Source: Malaya genurostris
Lineage: Eukaryota > Arthropoda > Insecta > Diptera > Culicidae
Assembly (NCBI RefSeq): GCF_030247185.1
Contig: NC_080571.1
Coordinates: 236,188,666-236,252,665, forward strand
Reading direction: 5' to 3'
Length of the DNA stretch: 64,000 bases
The position numbers were made by a program, and so were the translations under genes. A model generated the notes under the pieces. That model had not been told where the DNA came from. It saw nothing but the letters and a program-made list of their open reading frames with translations, and did no database searches. Position 1 is the stretch's first letter. Each line of letters begins with the position of its first letter. Shown piece by piece: positions 11,016 through 23,610 of the stretch.

Positions 11016-11924
11016 TGATTTACAACCCAAGTAATTTTTTATATTCTCTATTTATTCAATGAAAGCATGTCGGATGGTACCGAATATAAAATAATGAGCG
11101 ATTTTGTTTACAGCACAGTATGCACGAATTCTCCCTAAGTTGTTTGTGCTTGTTAGTCAATAAGAGCCAGACTATTTTTATGTCGCATTGCCGTGCCGCT
11201 CTAAACTCGAGCACTTTGCCTTGTGTATTCACACACATTTCAAATACATCCAACTTAAAATTTAAAGTATCTCTGGTCGTAGTGTTAGTATCTTTTCCGT
11301 GCACATGAGTTACTGCACAAATTCAAGAAGAGAAGGAATTACTCAGCTCAGTACTGAGATTTGTTGTTCTCTCTGTCACGTTTGGCTCTTCGAGAACTAC
11401 TATGAACACCTTCAGAAGAGGCTTCAGTAGCTAATGCTTATGGCAGTTGAAAAAAAATTGCTGTCTTACTTGCAACGCCGAAGCGCAGAGCGCCGAAATA
11501 AGTTTATTAAAAAAAAATCCTTTGCAAAAGTATTTCTTTATTTTTTATCGTTATTTTATTGTATTTATTGTTTGTAGAGAAAATCCATTCCTCAATCTTT
11601 AGTTTTCACTTACAACGAACTGTTACATCTGATATCGTACCACATAATCAGTGCACAACCCGTATGTTTTGTCACGAGACGCCACTGGTGTGTATGTTTT
11701 TTTGCTAGATACCGATAGAACGTAAACTACCTTGCGACTTGACCACGTAGCGAACAAAAAAAACCGTTATCCAGTTTCGTTTCTATTCATCCACTCGTTA
11801 GATATTTTAGTTCAACATCGATTTACATCCCAAAAGAAGGTTGAATGCGTACTGTCAAAATTGATGTAGAGTACGTAAAAAATGATTTATTCGGAAATCC
11901 ATTTTCTCTTAATTCCTCAAAATC
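11016..11924. other. No supported feature
   Basis: ORFs at 11056-11304 and 11120-11308 overlap on opposite strands and resemble nothing known. No terminal repeats seen. Confidence 0.4.
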
Positions 11925-12240
11925 GTACTTTAATATGAGGCGCCCTTCCTAAAATGTTGCATTTCAAGAATGGTTAGAGCTTAATCGTAATTATCCTAAC
12001 ATAATTTTGCTGCATGTCATCGGAAATATGGTCAGCAAATTACGATAAAATTTTCAGTAGTGTGAGATAACCACAAATAATTCGAAATTAAAATTTTCTA
12101 GAATGTAACAATCAGTATCAAAGAGGAGAATTTATGATGTGTGTTTATTTTTCTCGTACTGGGGCAACGGTTTCTATAAATTGATCGACATTCAATTTTT
12201 GCGTTATCTATTGGATAAGAATTTGATTCGAATCGTTCTT
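11925..12240. repeat. Interspersed repeat, copy 1 of 2 (pairs with 36385-36700)
   Basis: Shares 'catcggaaatat.gtcagca', 'ataaccacaaataatt.aaat' and 'tttctcgtac' in the same order with 36385-36700. Roughly 300 bp, class unknown. Confidence 0.65.
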
Positions 12241-13345
12241 TCTGTTCCAGTTACAAAACTCAGTTGTAAAAGTTTGGTTTTAGGTCCAGAACCGAATAAT
12301 TTATGAGAACGATTATCGATATTTGTTAGATATTTGGAATTGTGAATGAAGCATGTCAGTTTTTACGTATTCCAGTTATGTCTCTGACTTTACTCACCCG
12401 TCTTTTTGTATTACAATTGTTATACTCCTTGTTATCATTCTATTTTCAGTGCAAAAGAAATCCATATAACTTTCTATTCGTACAATTTTGATTTGGGTAG
12501 TAATTTTTGTGTTAATAGAGATTTCCGTCTTCGCTATTCAAGCCATCATAAAAAATTATCATTTAGAATTTTCAGATGGCTTAACTGTGAAGAAATTGAA
12601 GTAAGACGGCCATGGTATTCATTATTGGGTGTTTTTACCGAAAAGAATTTTTTTTAGCTATGCACTGTCATTCTATCTGATGAAAAGGTGGAATAAATTC
12701 CAGAAATAAAAATAACATCGAGTATAACAATATATAATATGGTTATCTTAACTAATACCAATATATTCTCTGAACTTTTGCTCATGAGATAGTGCATCTA
12801 TTTTTCTGAGTGCATCTATTTTTCTGACGGCGCTCCTCAGCAATTCAAAAATGTAAAACACTGCGAATATTTTGCATCACGAGCATGATTTTTATCGTTT
12901 TGCACAGTGGAATTTTCACGCGGCAGCTCATGGAAAAGGGCCATGCGACGGTGCTGAAGGAACTATCAAAAGAATGGCACGTCGTGCAAGTTTACATATG
13001 ATCAATGATTGTCAAATTTTGACCGCGAATGAATACCCAGTCAGTCATATTCAAATGTTCGGAAGATTATGTAAAAGCAGAGAAATTTCCTAAAAATCGT
13101 TTCGAAAAATGTAAAACAATCGATTCACTATGTTGAGCCGCACGGAGACAAGGAATTAAAAATGAAAGTTTTCTCTTCCCAGGACACGTTTGAATTTTTG
13201 TAATTGAGTTGAGTTTTTGTAAACCAGAAAAAAACAAATCATAGATAAATTGCAACTGTGCAAAAAATTTATGTCACCATTATTTTATTACTCACGTAAA
13301 TCCTTTGCTTTTGTTTCACTTGCTTTCTGCCTAAAACGTTGCTAA
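12241..13345. other. No supported feature
   Basis: AT-rich. Short ORFs at 12406-12657 and 12872-13093 show no known family. Confidence 0.35.
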
Positions 13346-13450
13346 CAATAAACTGACAAAGTTAGGATTCGATCTGTGGCGCGACATGTGTCGAGCAGCT
13401 AAGCCCGTATCCGAGCGAATTGCACTGCGGTACGCTCCGCGCGTGCGGGA
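13346..13450 (-). repeat. tRNA-like (SINE?) fragment
   Basis: On the minus strand 'taccgcagtgcaattcgctc' is followed about 45 bp later by a B-box-like GATCGAATCC. The segment is much more GC-rich than its surroundings. It could be a SINE head; only one copy seen. Confidence 0.3.
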
Positions 13451-15570
13451 CGTAATTGAAAAATTCACTGCTCCGAAAGTATTGATCTTTCGACTTTGAA
13501 ACTTTGCCAAGATTGAGTTAAATCCCTAAGGCTTCTTTTTTCAAAAAAAAAAAGAAAATAAATTAGGCCCAAGTTTGAAATTTTTGTATTTGTTTATTAA
13601 TATTTAACTCTTTTTCATTATATTAACTTCAAAGGTTGTTTTATGAAATCATTTATTCGAAAGCTAAGGGAAAGACGCACATTTCATGTCTCGGACAAAT
13701 TTTTGTATCTTGATTAGATTTTACAGTATAGGCTGTTGAGAAAAGGCTCTTTTTTGAAAACGCGAAATTTTTTTGAAAACGCGAAATTTCAAAAAATATT
13801 GAAATAAAAAAATACGTGTCGAATATTTTCGAGCTCTTTACCGAAAAAAATAGTTAGATGGAAAAAAATTTTGACTGGCTGATTTTGCGTGGAATGCCCC
13901 ATAGGTGACTAGGATATATCTTACAGTAGATCCATTTGAAAGGTACAAAAAATAGTGCCCATTACTCGAATTTTAAGCCTTAAATTCAAGCATTTTGGTT
14001 CATAGATTCGTAGATTGGGTTTCCATCTAACAGATTATATCGACTATATCGATTACTGGATGTTATAGAACCGAGAATAGAGCATGTTATGCTGTACCAT
14101 TCGCAAAGATCTATCGTACGATATGCTCTGGTAATGATTTAGAATATACCCTCTCTATTCAGTGCTTGAGTGAGAAATGTGATAAGTGAAGTGGGAAGAC
14201 GGATTTATTCAGGAAAGGTTGCCAGTCGTGATGAGTCGTGCTGCCACTTTTTCGTGAGTTCGAATCGATAGAGTTTGTTCGTGTTCATGATTATGATCAG
14301 TAGCTCGAACTTTCGAATGATTCGAAAGCTATTCAATCATATCAGGTGATGATAAGATGTATGATCAAGGTCACTTTTTAAATCGGACATATAAAACAAA
14401 TTATTGTGAAAATCTGGATAACTGGAGAAATAACATAAATTCCGTTGATATCTGGGGAAATAATTCCAAGTCCGTAGATTTGTAGAAATGACAGTTATCC
14501 GCAGATCCAAGGATAAACTCGTAGGTTTGGTATCACGGATTAGGAGCCTTGGATTGGAACGCGTCCGATGTAGGGTAACGGTATACACATTCATCTCAGC
14601 TTCAGTAGTCATCGCATATGCGAAAACCATTAGTTAGAGTGAGATCTGCTGTCTCTGTTCGATAGATTGACTTTAAAGGTAAGATGAAAACAGGTGCATT
14701 CGCTAAGAATTTTCTCTTTGCTATAACAAGTATTCCACAATTTCCGAGTTGATTTTGCAGTATAGCTTCTTGGAGTCGAAGCAAAGATATTTTATCCGAT
14801 TTTACCCCAATTCATTGATAGAAAGTCGAGTAATCGGGAAATAACATGTTTACTCTACTTATGAGACGACTATTTGTGAAATAATCTTACATTACTTACC
14901 TTACATTGCTCGCATAAATACAATGAAAAATCTTGTGGTCACAAAAATATTCCTAATTTTATTATCATATCAAAAACTTCCAGAATGTTAGTTGCTAAGT
15001 GAATTGTTTAATTAATTCGCTAGAGATGAAGTGCTTGATAGCGCAAAAGTTGCTCTTCATAAAGACTTCTAACGAAAAACAAATCAATACAGAATAGTCA
15101 CTGGAAATATCAAACCTATTCAAAACGGTTCTCCCGATCTTATATGGCAAGAATTCGAAAAAGGAAACAGAACCGCTAACAAACGCTGACCGGAGTTGTT
15201 ACCAGACGCTTGCTAGAATTTTGACAAAACACCGGTTCAGGCAGGCTTAGCCAGTCTTCTGACAAACAATCTACCCGCCGTTTACAAGCGCGATATGATA
15301 GTTTGTCCGCATAGAAGCGGGATATGATTCCGAAGTTTTAAATAAAAATTGTTAAGTTTGCTTAGAAACTTTTCTCATTAGCTAAACCATTCATTCACTT
15401 TTATACACATCACTACACATTTGTTCACTGTCGCTTTAGAAAATTGAAGATAACAATTTTGTGGTACCGTAATGTAAATAAACAACTTTAAACATTTTGA
15501 TATTATTCCGATATTTTAAAGCACTCTAATCATAACTTACGATTCGGAAAAAAATCTTTCAGAAAGAACT
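13451..15570. other. No supported feature
   Basis: Contains a local tandem doubling of 'ttttgaaaacgcgaaattt' at about 13752-13791 and otherwise anonymous sequence. ORFs of 97 and 60 aa on the minus strand are not recognised. Confidence 0.35.
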
Positions 15571-15574
15571 CGGC

Positions 15575-15645
15575 TCTGCAATCTGACTCTGATTCGTGCA
15601 AATGCTTTACCACTAAGCTACCCTGGAGATTATGGCACAACAACC
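15575..15645 (-). repeat. tRNA-like fragment
   Basis: The minus strand reads 'GGTAGCTTAGTGGTAAAGC', a good tRNA D-arm/A-box. The expected T-arm GTTCGA is absent (AGAGTCAGATTGC instead). More likely a SINE or pseudo-tRNA fragment than a tRNA gene. Confidence 0.35.
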
Positions 15646-16029
15646 TATAAAGCAACAGGGTGAAACAACTCACCGACCACGCAAGAAAAAAAAGACTATC
15701 ATCGTACCGATGAGCTTTATGAGGTCATGCTATCATCATTGGACATAAATGTAGCCTTTTCACTATATCCGCTATAATTTCGCTGTGATCAGATCATCTC
15801 TCTTTGTCCTACATCGATGTAGCTTCAGTGTTAATTGAACCAAACCATGGGACGAATTCGTAGCTTGCCCAACACCGCTGAATTTAAAATACTGATTTCC
15901 GACAGTAATTTGCACAACAAAGTAGAATAATTTAAAAATAAAAGCATACCTTTGCTGTTCATATTTGCCAGTGGGTACGTAATTATTTTTTCGAGGTGAA
16001 AACAAAATAAAACGATTCGCAATTTACTG

Positions 16030-16260
16030 CCCCGACAATCATTATCGGTTTGTCAATGCAAACGTTGGTGATTTATGTGTGCCGTCATTGAAAAACTGCT
16101 GGAACGGAATGCGGCTAATAAACACCTTTCAATTTGCGTGGTGAACTTATTAGCTGGCTGCGCAAGCAACTTCGCACCAGCGTTCATTAATAAATCGTCC
16201 TCGGTGGTCATTGGCACTGGAATGCTGTGGACATTAATATACACCTATTTCATGTGTAAG
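16030..16260. promoter_or_regulatory. Candidate conserved noncoding island
   Basis: A GC-richer block within AT-rich DNA, with homeodomain-type TAAT/ATTA cores and an open frame on each strand (63 aa and 85 aa). Neither frame resembles a known protein. It could be a regulatory element or a small unrecognised exon. Confidence 0.2.
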
Positions 16261-16329
16261 TATAAAAAAAATCAAATCATGTCTAGAACGAACGGTTTGC
16301 TAATCAATGAACGGAATTTCTCCAGTGTA

Positions 16330-16362
16330 TAATAATAATAATAATAATAATCATCATTATCA
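16330..16362. repeat. (AAT)n microsatellite
   Basis: Seven or so AAT units from about 16330, followed by imperfect 'catcattatc'. Confidence 0.9.
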
Positions 16363-17215
16363 ATAAATGCTTCCTTCTTCAATATTTCATGCATTTTACG
16401 TGCAGATCAATTACCGAAGATGTAATGCATTACTTTACTTTTTAGTTAATCGAAGTAGCGGTAACATTCTTGGCTGCAATTTACATTTTGAAGGTATGTT
16501 TGAAAATGTTTGTGATAGAAATATAAACTTTAAAGATTCCAGTTTACTCAAAAATATTATCAAAGTTTTGCTCTGTGATAAGGGCGGTAAGCTTTCAAAT
16601 ACTTAGATATGAACTGGGTTCTGAGATTTGGACCTAGAAGATATTGACGAGTGCGATGAAGTGAAAATGAGCATTGAAAGTCATTTGATTTGCAGATCTC
16701 TATGATTGATGGTAAACCAAATTAATTAATCCTGAATTTCTGATACCACATGGTTCGATTCGAAAATACACTTCAGTTAGTGAATGTTATCCACATGACA
16801 TCCAATCGCAAGTATTGTTAGAAGATCAATCGTTACAATCTTGAATACAGTCTTGGCTACTGCAATCCCGGAAATAGTAGAGAATTTATTCCGAAATCAA
16901 ATTTTCTGAAATTTGCTGTTATTCGGACAAACCTACATTCAAATTAAATGATGCACATGATGAATTGAAATGATTTTTCATTTAAAAAGTTTTGAAATTC
17001 GACAAATCTGGGCCATATGGCTTTAGGAGGCTTGGCAAATGTGCGCAACTGCTACCCTGCAACTATCAATTTCGAAACATGCCTAGCAATCTCAATCAAA
17101 GTTTTTATACCTTTAAATAGCACCAAGCTAGTTTAGAGCAAAATATAAGTCTGTTAATTAATTGGGAAAAAAGAATGGATATTAGATTTCTTCTAAAATT
17201 TTAAATATCTAGTAG
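16363..17215. other. No supported feature
   Basis: AT-rich. The 79-aa ORF at 16367-16606 is unrecognised. Confidence 0.35.
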
Positions 17216-17369
17216 GGAACGGGTATAGCATGATGGATTAGTCGATGTCTCTAATGCAGCCACTCTGGGTTTTTTTCCCAACCCCGAATATAGGGTCAGT
17301 AGGTTTTTCAGGTCCGAAGAGGCGAATGACTTTATGGTTAAAACCTCTTTAATCGAAACAAAAAAAAAT
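17216..17369 (+). mobile_element. Feilai-like tRNA-derived SINE
   Basis: Has 'gaacgggtatagcatgatgg', a decayed B-box region, 'ggtccgaagaggcgaatgac', 'ggttaaaacctctttaatcg' and an A-rich tail. More diverged than the copy at 22631-22782. Confidence 0.8.
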
Positions 17370-18429
17370 GTCTAGGAAAAAGACGTTGGGTTCAATTTGA
17401 GCGATTCACGATATATAGTAATTTGTTATATTCTAGCGAATCATGTTATTCCATGCCTTCTTGTATAGTGCGACTGACATTGTGTTATTGTTGTAATCGC
17501 ATAATTAGCTAATAATTAAAATCAACGTACGATTATTTTAACAGTATGTAACACGCGAGGTAAAGTAAGTAAAAAAAACTCTAACATACAAGTAGTATAA
17601 GTTGGCTATCACTTTACCGAATTCTCAAGTCATTCCATTGTTTTGCGCGTAATCTGAATAAATCGATTGTCATGAAGTCAGGAAAACATTATGATTGCGT
17701 GACAATTCAACGTTAGCTACATTCATCGTGATAACTCTTAAAAACCGTTACTCGTCTCTTTTGTGCACAGGACAATTGTATCGCTTGCTAAATCGATTTT
17801 TATTATTAATAAATCAGTATGTTCAACTTTATTTTGTCATAAGAAAGTTTTCGTTTGAATATTCAATGTCATTATAACTTTGACTGTTTTCAACCAATTT
17901 TTTAAACATAGTGCTTTTGTGAGAACTAATACTAACTATTGTTGACACGAGATGAGTAATACAATATGTTTTCTATTAACTAAAGTCATTGGACGAACAT
18001 AGTGTTAAAAGTAGATGCCTACGGCATTTTACGGAGTCCATCGAGATTCAATTTCTTGTTCCTGCATTTGAAGTTAAAAAGCTTACGTAAACAGCAGTGT
18101 TTGAATTCGAAGAAAATTACTAAAATAACAAAAAATCTCACAACGACCTTGCATTCTAGATTAGTTCTAGTAGCTTTTCCGCTGCATTTTAATATTTTTA
18201 CTGCAGTTTTTCTCGAACGTATTGTACAAGGTTGCGCAAAAGAACGTGACACATTTTGTTCTCAGGGTACACTGGAACCAGACAAGGAAGGGGGAAACCG
18301 AACACTGAATCGGAAAGTAGAAGACTGAAGATTTATTTTCGTGTTGTAGTTTTCCATCATTGAGCACTGGAGTGTCGCTCCCCGCGAATTTATTTATAAC
18401 TAGTTTTTGAAGAAGCAGTCGTACGTTAT
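17370..18429. other. No supported feature
   Basis: AT-rich. Overlapping ORFs of 77-108 aa on both strands at 18.0-18.45 kb do not resemble known proteins. Confidence 0.35.
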
Positions 18430-18725
18430 AACTATTAGTAAATTCAAAAGACACTTTAAATAATTGAAGGAGCTTCTCCTCAACCTGTAACAGTATCGTC
18501 TCGGCATAATAATAACAATTTTGCTTGTTTACTGCGCCATCCAGGTGAAGGTGGGCTGCGTTGTGTCGCTTAGAGAAATTTCACCACTGCCTAGCATTCC
18601 GAACGTCTTGTTCGCGAATGATAAACGAGCTCCATAATCCGCTGGTTTCAACAGCTGGGCCATGACGATCTTGTATGGATGAAACGACCAATTTTCTTTG
18701 ACCATCCGATGGAAACGACGAGTAA
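18430..18725 (-). pseudogene. Mariner-type transposase relic, N-terminal/central part
   Basis: The minus strand gives the HTH-to-catalytic linker ENWSFHPYKIVMAQLLKPAD, then ARLSFANKTF, SLSDTTQPTFTW (the place of SDEAHF, with Glu-Ala-His lost) and, after a frameshift, VNKQNCYYYAE. This order is that of insect mariner-like transposases. It meets an oppositely oriented C-terminal piece of a similar transposase at about 18.72 kb. Non-functional. Confidence 0.75.
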
Positions 18726-18960
18726 TTTGAAAGTCAGCCGCATTTTTCTTACTGCTCATGGCGATCGTTATCGAGCCATGATAAATGATTTTGTGATGCC
18801 CATTGTTCGTGAAAAAAGTTTGAATGGCTGCTGGTTTCAACAGGACTGTGCAACATGCCATACAGCTCGACTAACAATCGATTTGTTACGACCATTGTTC
18901 CCCTGACGAGTCAAATCGAAAAACGGTGATTTTGACTACCCACCCTGTATATTTTCACAG
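18726..18960 (+). pseudogene. Mariner-type transposase relic, C-terminal catalytic part
   Basis: The + strand reads HGDRYRAMINDFVMP, then CWFQQDCATCHTARLTIDLL (second catalytic Asp in QQD), LRPLFP and, after a stop, NGDFDYPPC. The same protein region occurs on the minus strand at 52.74-53.03 kb. The piece starts where the inverted relic at 18430-18725 ends, making a head-to-head junction. Confidence 0.8.
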
Positions 18961-18991
18961 TATGCCTCAGGGTATCTGTACAGATAAACAG

Positions 18992-19155
18992 AAAAGTCTT
19001 GGCATTACATTCCTTTTTTTCTGTTTCAAAAGACTTCGCAGCCGATTCTTAGTGTACAGAATCATTGCATGGCTAGTACTATGGATCCTACTGACATTGA
19101 GAATCCTTCCAGGTTGGCTGATAACAGCGTCCTATGCATTGAACCGCCAACCCGG
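18992..19155 (-). mobile_element. tRNA-derived SINE, family 1, internally deleted
   Basis: Minus-strand copy starting 'ccgggttggcggttcaatgc' and running to 'aatgccaagactttt'. The stretch holding the anticodon stem and B-box is partly lost: 'ggacgctgttatcagccaac' replaces the usual 60 bp. Confidence 0.8.
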
Positions 19156-19688
19156 AACGATGCTAGTTTATATTTGGTTTGAACATCAAATAGTTAGAAT
19201 ATTCATAATAAGAACTCAATACTTTGTTAAAAGTTGTAAGAGTTTATATATAGCTGTCTTACTAGACCTAATGCGTATAAACCCATCAGCTGAGATTATT
19301 GTTTTGGTCATAAAACTGGTGCACCCAAGTGACATACAGGAACACAGTAAAAATTACACATACCAGTATCTAGCTGTGGTAACAGAAGGTTTATTGAATT
19401 AGTGAAGTGTTTTTTGACGGATGTTTCCACAGGGCGAGACTGAGAATTCAACTACGTAGCGGCCGTTCAAAGTTGAACAATTGACCAATCGATTTCCTCG
19501 GATAGGAAAAGCTTTAGGTTCGTGTCCCGTCTTTGTGGTAATTTCTGCTATTTCATTTATAAGAATTTTTCCAGTCTGTATTCTCATAAATGACATGTTT
19601 GGAGTACCAAATTGCACAGTTTTCAACATTTGAATCAATTTCGTTAAAATATTATGCTTTGATTAGAATTTACAGTGAATGTGAAAAT

Positions 19689-19755
19689 GGCATTTTAGTG
19701 AGATGTAAATCAATGGTAATGTAAATACCATTGATTTACATGTCGCTAAAATGCT
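19689..19755. repeat. Inverted repeat, 30-bp arms
   Basis: Arms 19689-19718 and 19726-19755 pair with 27 of 30 matches around the 7-nt loop 'atgtaaa'. No element assigned. Confidence 0.9.
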
Positions 19756-20755
19756 ATTTTGTTTCTACCGTGCATCGGAACTGTTGACGGCTTGTACATG
19801 TGCAAGTAAGAAAAATATTTTCGAGCCCTGTTCATAAATTGCAATTCGTTGTTCGTGAAATGAGTGTTGTTTACATGAGTGATGTAAATGTGAGGTAGAA
19901 GTATAGAGTTTAAAACGCCATGGATGCAAATGTTTGATAATTGAATATTAAAAATGTGTCATTCATGACGCTCATATATGTCAAGTTCAGGTGACGCAAT
20001 TTCTTTCGAACATTTCTTGACTGCACAATGCATATACACTGTTGAACAATACAAATTTCACAAGTGATGCAATTACATATACTATACAGATCATAGAAGC
20101 GTAATTCGTCGTGTACGATACAGCGACAAAAAAAATCGTTACACGCTTATGTTTGTGCGTGCACTATTCGCACAGCTACGAGATGTCAGTTGTTGTATTG
20201 ATCTAATAATCATTTGCGCCTGTCTGTGCGTATAGTAAACGATGTTCGTGACTATCGTTACTCCCGCCAGCTATGAAGTTCTCGCTGCAATATGATTTTT
20301 GTAGGCGAGAAGATCTTCTACTAATGCTAATAAAACCGATTCCATGTGTTTAAAGTATTGTAATTACAAAAATGTTTTTACTTTCCGAATATGTCTCGTA
20401 ATTGTATTTTACGCGAATAAATTTAACCAGTGGACAACATGCTCGTGATGCCGGAACGTAAAATCATACAGAAAAAATGTTACGTAATTTTACATCATTT
20501 TTCGTGCACTTTCTGTAAATTCTTCATTAAATCAAAACATGTTAATAAAAATTTAAACCGACAGTGTATATCATTCAGTTTAATTTGATTATCATAGTTT
20601 ATGCTCTACATATTCAGAACATGATTAGAAGACTCCGGTACTACAAACCATAGTGAAATTTGACCATATGCACAAAAAATAATGAAATTTACCCGACAAG
20701 TAAATCAAAAGTCATTTGAAATATACATCGGTTGAATCTAAAATTTTATTGATAA
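19756..20755. other. No supported feature
   Basis: Contains 'gacgctcatatatgtcaag' (19968), echoed at 24805-24825 as 'gacgctcgaatatgtcgat', suggesting another old interspersed repeat. Nothing else recognised. Confidence 0.35.
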
Positions 20756-20759
20756 CCAT

Positions 20760-20935
20760 CATTTATGTAAAATTAAACTGAAATGCATCGATTTTTCTAT
20801 GAAGAAGACTGTATTTTTAAAGTAGCGCTTCGGCTTAAATAAGTAAGGCACTGTAAAGTAACTTTATATTCAATTTCCTGCTTCAAATATGTGCATGAAA
20901 AAGATGTGAATTCTCTAAATATTTGCATCTGTTAT
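20760..20935. repeat. Interspersed repeat, copy 2 (pairs with 1735-1905)
   Basis: Shares 'aagactgtat', 'taaagtaactttatattcaa' and 'caaatatgtgcatgaaaa' in order with the copy near the window start. Confidence 0.5.
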
Positions 20936-21160
20936 GTTATCACAGATTTCACTGACAACATGACAGCGCAACGATTCTGCTGACTACCTTTTAGGTCTGA
21001 TCCCGTACATACGATTTATGCGATCAATGCCTTTCTTTCTGAACCTAAGACTACCAACAGTGACAAACAACAGCATAGATCAACAGAAATTTTATTGTTT
21101 AATGAGACAAAATTTTATATTTACACAGTTGTAAAAAAATTGTTATTGTTATATTACAAC

Positions 21161-21352
21161 CAGTGGCGTATTTAGGCGAGGGTGACCGGGGTCGCCACCC
21201 CGGACGCAATGGTTTTTGGGGGGCCGCTAAACCATCTCTGGGACCTTTTTTTTTGGTCCCTCCAAAGATAAAATTAAGCATTTTTGTTTTGTTCACTAAA
21301 CCAACGAGGGGTTTATTTTTCCACGGGTGCAAATTTTCCTAGGTACGCCACT
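21161..21352. mobile_element. 192-bp MITE with CAGTGGCGTA ends
   Basis: The left end CAGTGGCGTATTTAGG mirrors the right end CCTAGGTACGCCACT. The interior is G-rich ('gaccggggtcgccaccccgg'). No coding capacity. hAT-like by its end sequence, but no convincing 8-bp duplication was found. Confidence 0.7.
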
Positions 21353-21436
21353 TGAAACAACAAACTTAAAATTTACATATAAATTTACGTCTTCTGAGAC
21401 CAACAATTTCGAGGGTAAAAACCTTTGAATTAACTA

Positions 21437-21687
21437 CACACTTAGAAAAATCGTGTCTTTGTAAACATACATAAAAGAAGCGTCGTAATACACTTAAATT
21501 TACTATTCAAAGCATGTAAAGATAAGTTTTATCTTTTACTTTACAGTTAATTGAACTGAAATTTAAATCGATACTAACAGAAAAATTAGTTTTACATGTT
21601 AATAGATGTAATATTGTGTCTTTACCGGAGAAATTTCGATATGCATGAATTTACGTCAAGCGTAAATTTCATTTTTTTAAGAGTGTC
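21437..21687 (-). mobile_element. MITE family A, copy 3
   Basis: The reverse complement matches 10577-10827. The left edge on the + strand is 'cacacttagaaaaatcgtg' and the right edge 'cgtaaatttcatttttttaa'. Confidence 0.75.
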
Positions 21688-21952
21688 ATGTTTCATGCCT
21701 TCTAATATATTTCCAAACTCTGAGACTTGACCAAGATTTAGGTCATTTAAAAAAATTACGTTCTATTATTCATGAGAACGTAACTCGTAAGATGACTGAA
21801 TTTTACAATAATGATGTAAATATGTGCACACATATCCCGCCTTCCAAGCCATTACGCATGTGTCAGATCAACTGAAAAAATGAATCAGGCTTCGTCGCTC
21901 GATTCTTTTGCTCTCAAAAAACTTAAATTAACAGGATTTTTTTCTTAGTGTG

Positions 21953-22182
21953 CACACTTAGAAAAAATCGTGCAAATTTACGTACATAAAAGGAGCGTCG
22001 TGATTCAATTAAATTCAGATTTCAAAGCATGTAAAAATGAATCATTTCATAAACTTTACAGTTTAATATAGCTGAAGTTGACAAAATTTATTTTCACATG
22101 TTGATAGATGTATTATTATGTCAACACCCGAGAAATTGCGGCATGGTTGAATTTACGTCAAATGTAAGTTTCATTTTTTTTT
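21953..22182 (-). mobile_element. MITE family A, copy 4
   Basis: Starts 'cacacttagaaaaaatcgtg' and runs through 'ggagcgtcgtgattcaatta' to 'caaatgtaagtttcattttt'. Directly before it, 'tttttttcttagtgtg' looks like the right end of yet another copy. Confidence 0.75.
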
Positions 22183-22293
22183 ATTTTTATGTGGTATCGC
22201 CATAGATAATTCATTCGAATACAGATAATCTGTTCATATCTGTAGCTTGTATAACATGATTTGGAAATAGATTTTGCAGTTAGTAGAATATTG

Positions 22294-22363
22294 TCACTAA
22301 TAGTACTGTTGTTATCTTCCTGGCTTTTTAAGCTACTACCTACAGCAACAGTACTATTAGTGA
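22294..22363. repeat. Perfect 18-bp inverted repeat
   Basis: TCACTAATAGTACTGTTG (22294-22311) pairs exactly with 22346-22363 across a 34-bp spacer. The left arm plus its upstream 'gttagtagaatatt' reappears at 41745-41779. Confidence 0.9.
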
Positions 22364-22630
22364 TGATTTGAAAGTTACAGTAACATTACAGTAAGCTTAA
22401 TAGCCGAACTTTATACACATTGGGCAATTTGCTAGATATTCAAACCTATCACATTTATACTCTAATCTATAACTCAACTCTGATGGGTACACAAATAATT
22501 AGTTAAGTTTTCTGACTGAAACTTTATGCACATGAACATCAAAGCAAAGTAAAGCAGGTAAATCAATTGAATGAACAGTATAAATGATCTAGTTATACAA
22601 ATTAAAGTAGTGTAGAACTATTTTTTTTTT

Positions 22631-22782
22631 GAGAACGGGTATAGCGTGATGGGTAAGTCGATGCCTTTCACGCGGCTCACCTGGGTTCGATTCTCAATCC
22701 CGCACATAGGGTCAGAAAACTTTTCTAGCCCGAAGAGGCGAATGATCTTCTGGTTAAAACCTCTATAATCGAAAACAAAAAC
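22631..22782 (+). mobile_element. Feilai-like tRNA-derived SINE, well preserved
   Basis: A-box region 'gtatagcgtgatgggtaag', B-box 'GGTTCGATTCTCAATCCCGC', then 'gcccgaagaggcgaatgatc' and 'ggttaaaacctctataatcg' with an A-rich end. Best copy of three in the window. Confidence 0.85.
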
Positions 22783-23180
22783 AATTCTTTAAAAATTCTC
22801 AAATGTTACGAGTTTTTTCGTCTGTTTTGAGATCTGTTTTCTTATAAACATCATTTTGAAAAAGGCATGCGATAGAATTTAACTCGAATCTAATCGTTTT
22901 TTCCCATATTAAGACCCACATCTCGTGCCACACCTAAAAGCTTCAACAATGACCTCATCTGTGGTACAAGCGACGAACCTTGACATTGGTGCTGTACAGT
23001 AACCTCATGTTCATGCTTGGACTCTCAAAATCAGGCAAGCCATAAACTGATTTCAGTTTAGAAAACCCGCTACTGAACAAGTTTCGCGTCACCTTTCTAA
23101 AGCCAATATAAATATGCAAAAGCGATCCGTTCCAGAGCTAACAGTACTGACACGCATGCCTATTACGGTATAACTGTCAC
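22783..23180. other. No supported feature
   Basis: Unique-looking sequence leading into the GC-rich island. Confidence 0.35.
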
Positions 23181-23214
23181 TTCAAGAATGGGAACTTTGC
23201 ATGGAGATCACGCC

Positions 23215-23275
23215 CACCAGCAAACCAACCAACCATCCAACCAACCAACCAACCAGTCGACCGACCATACGACCA
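23215..23275. repeat. (CCAA)n-type simple repeat
   Basis: Imperfect 'accaaccaaccatccaacc' units; inflates the 99-aa ORF at 23201-23500, which is not a recognisable protein. Confidence 0.8.
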
Positions 23276-23610
23276 GTCAGACACCAGACATATCACACCG
23301 ATCACTTACTCAGATCATCCTCCTCAGCCGCTGTGCGTCACCTTGCCTGCTCCAGTAGCGTACCAGTAGGATCGCATTATTATTTTTTAAAACTACACCC
23401 GTGCACCGTATTGCGAAGGGCGGCTATAGACGCGACAAGTTCAAGTCAAGATCCGCTTGCTTACTCGAATCTCTTACAATCGCGCGCGGGCAGATTATGA
23501 TGACGCGCTGAACCGATCATGCGTTCGCTACACACCATCACTCACGCGGAATCGATAATGGCATTCCGTGTGTGTCTGTCCTATTAGTGTATTACAGCCG
23601 CGCGCGGTTC

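Noticed and set aside
15575..15645. tRNA gene on the minus strand
   Set aside because: D-arm is good but the T-arm/B-box is absent and no cloverleaf closes.
18926..19402. 158-aa plus-strand ORF
   Set aside because: Most of its length is antisense SINE family 1; no protein family.
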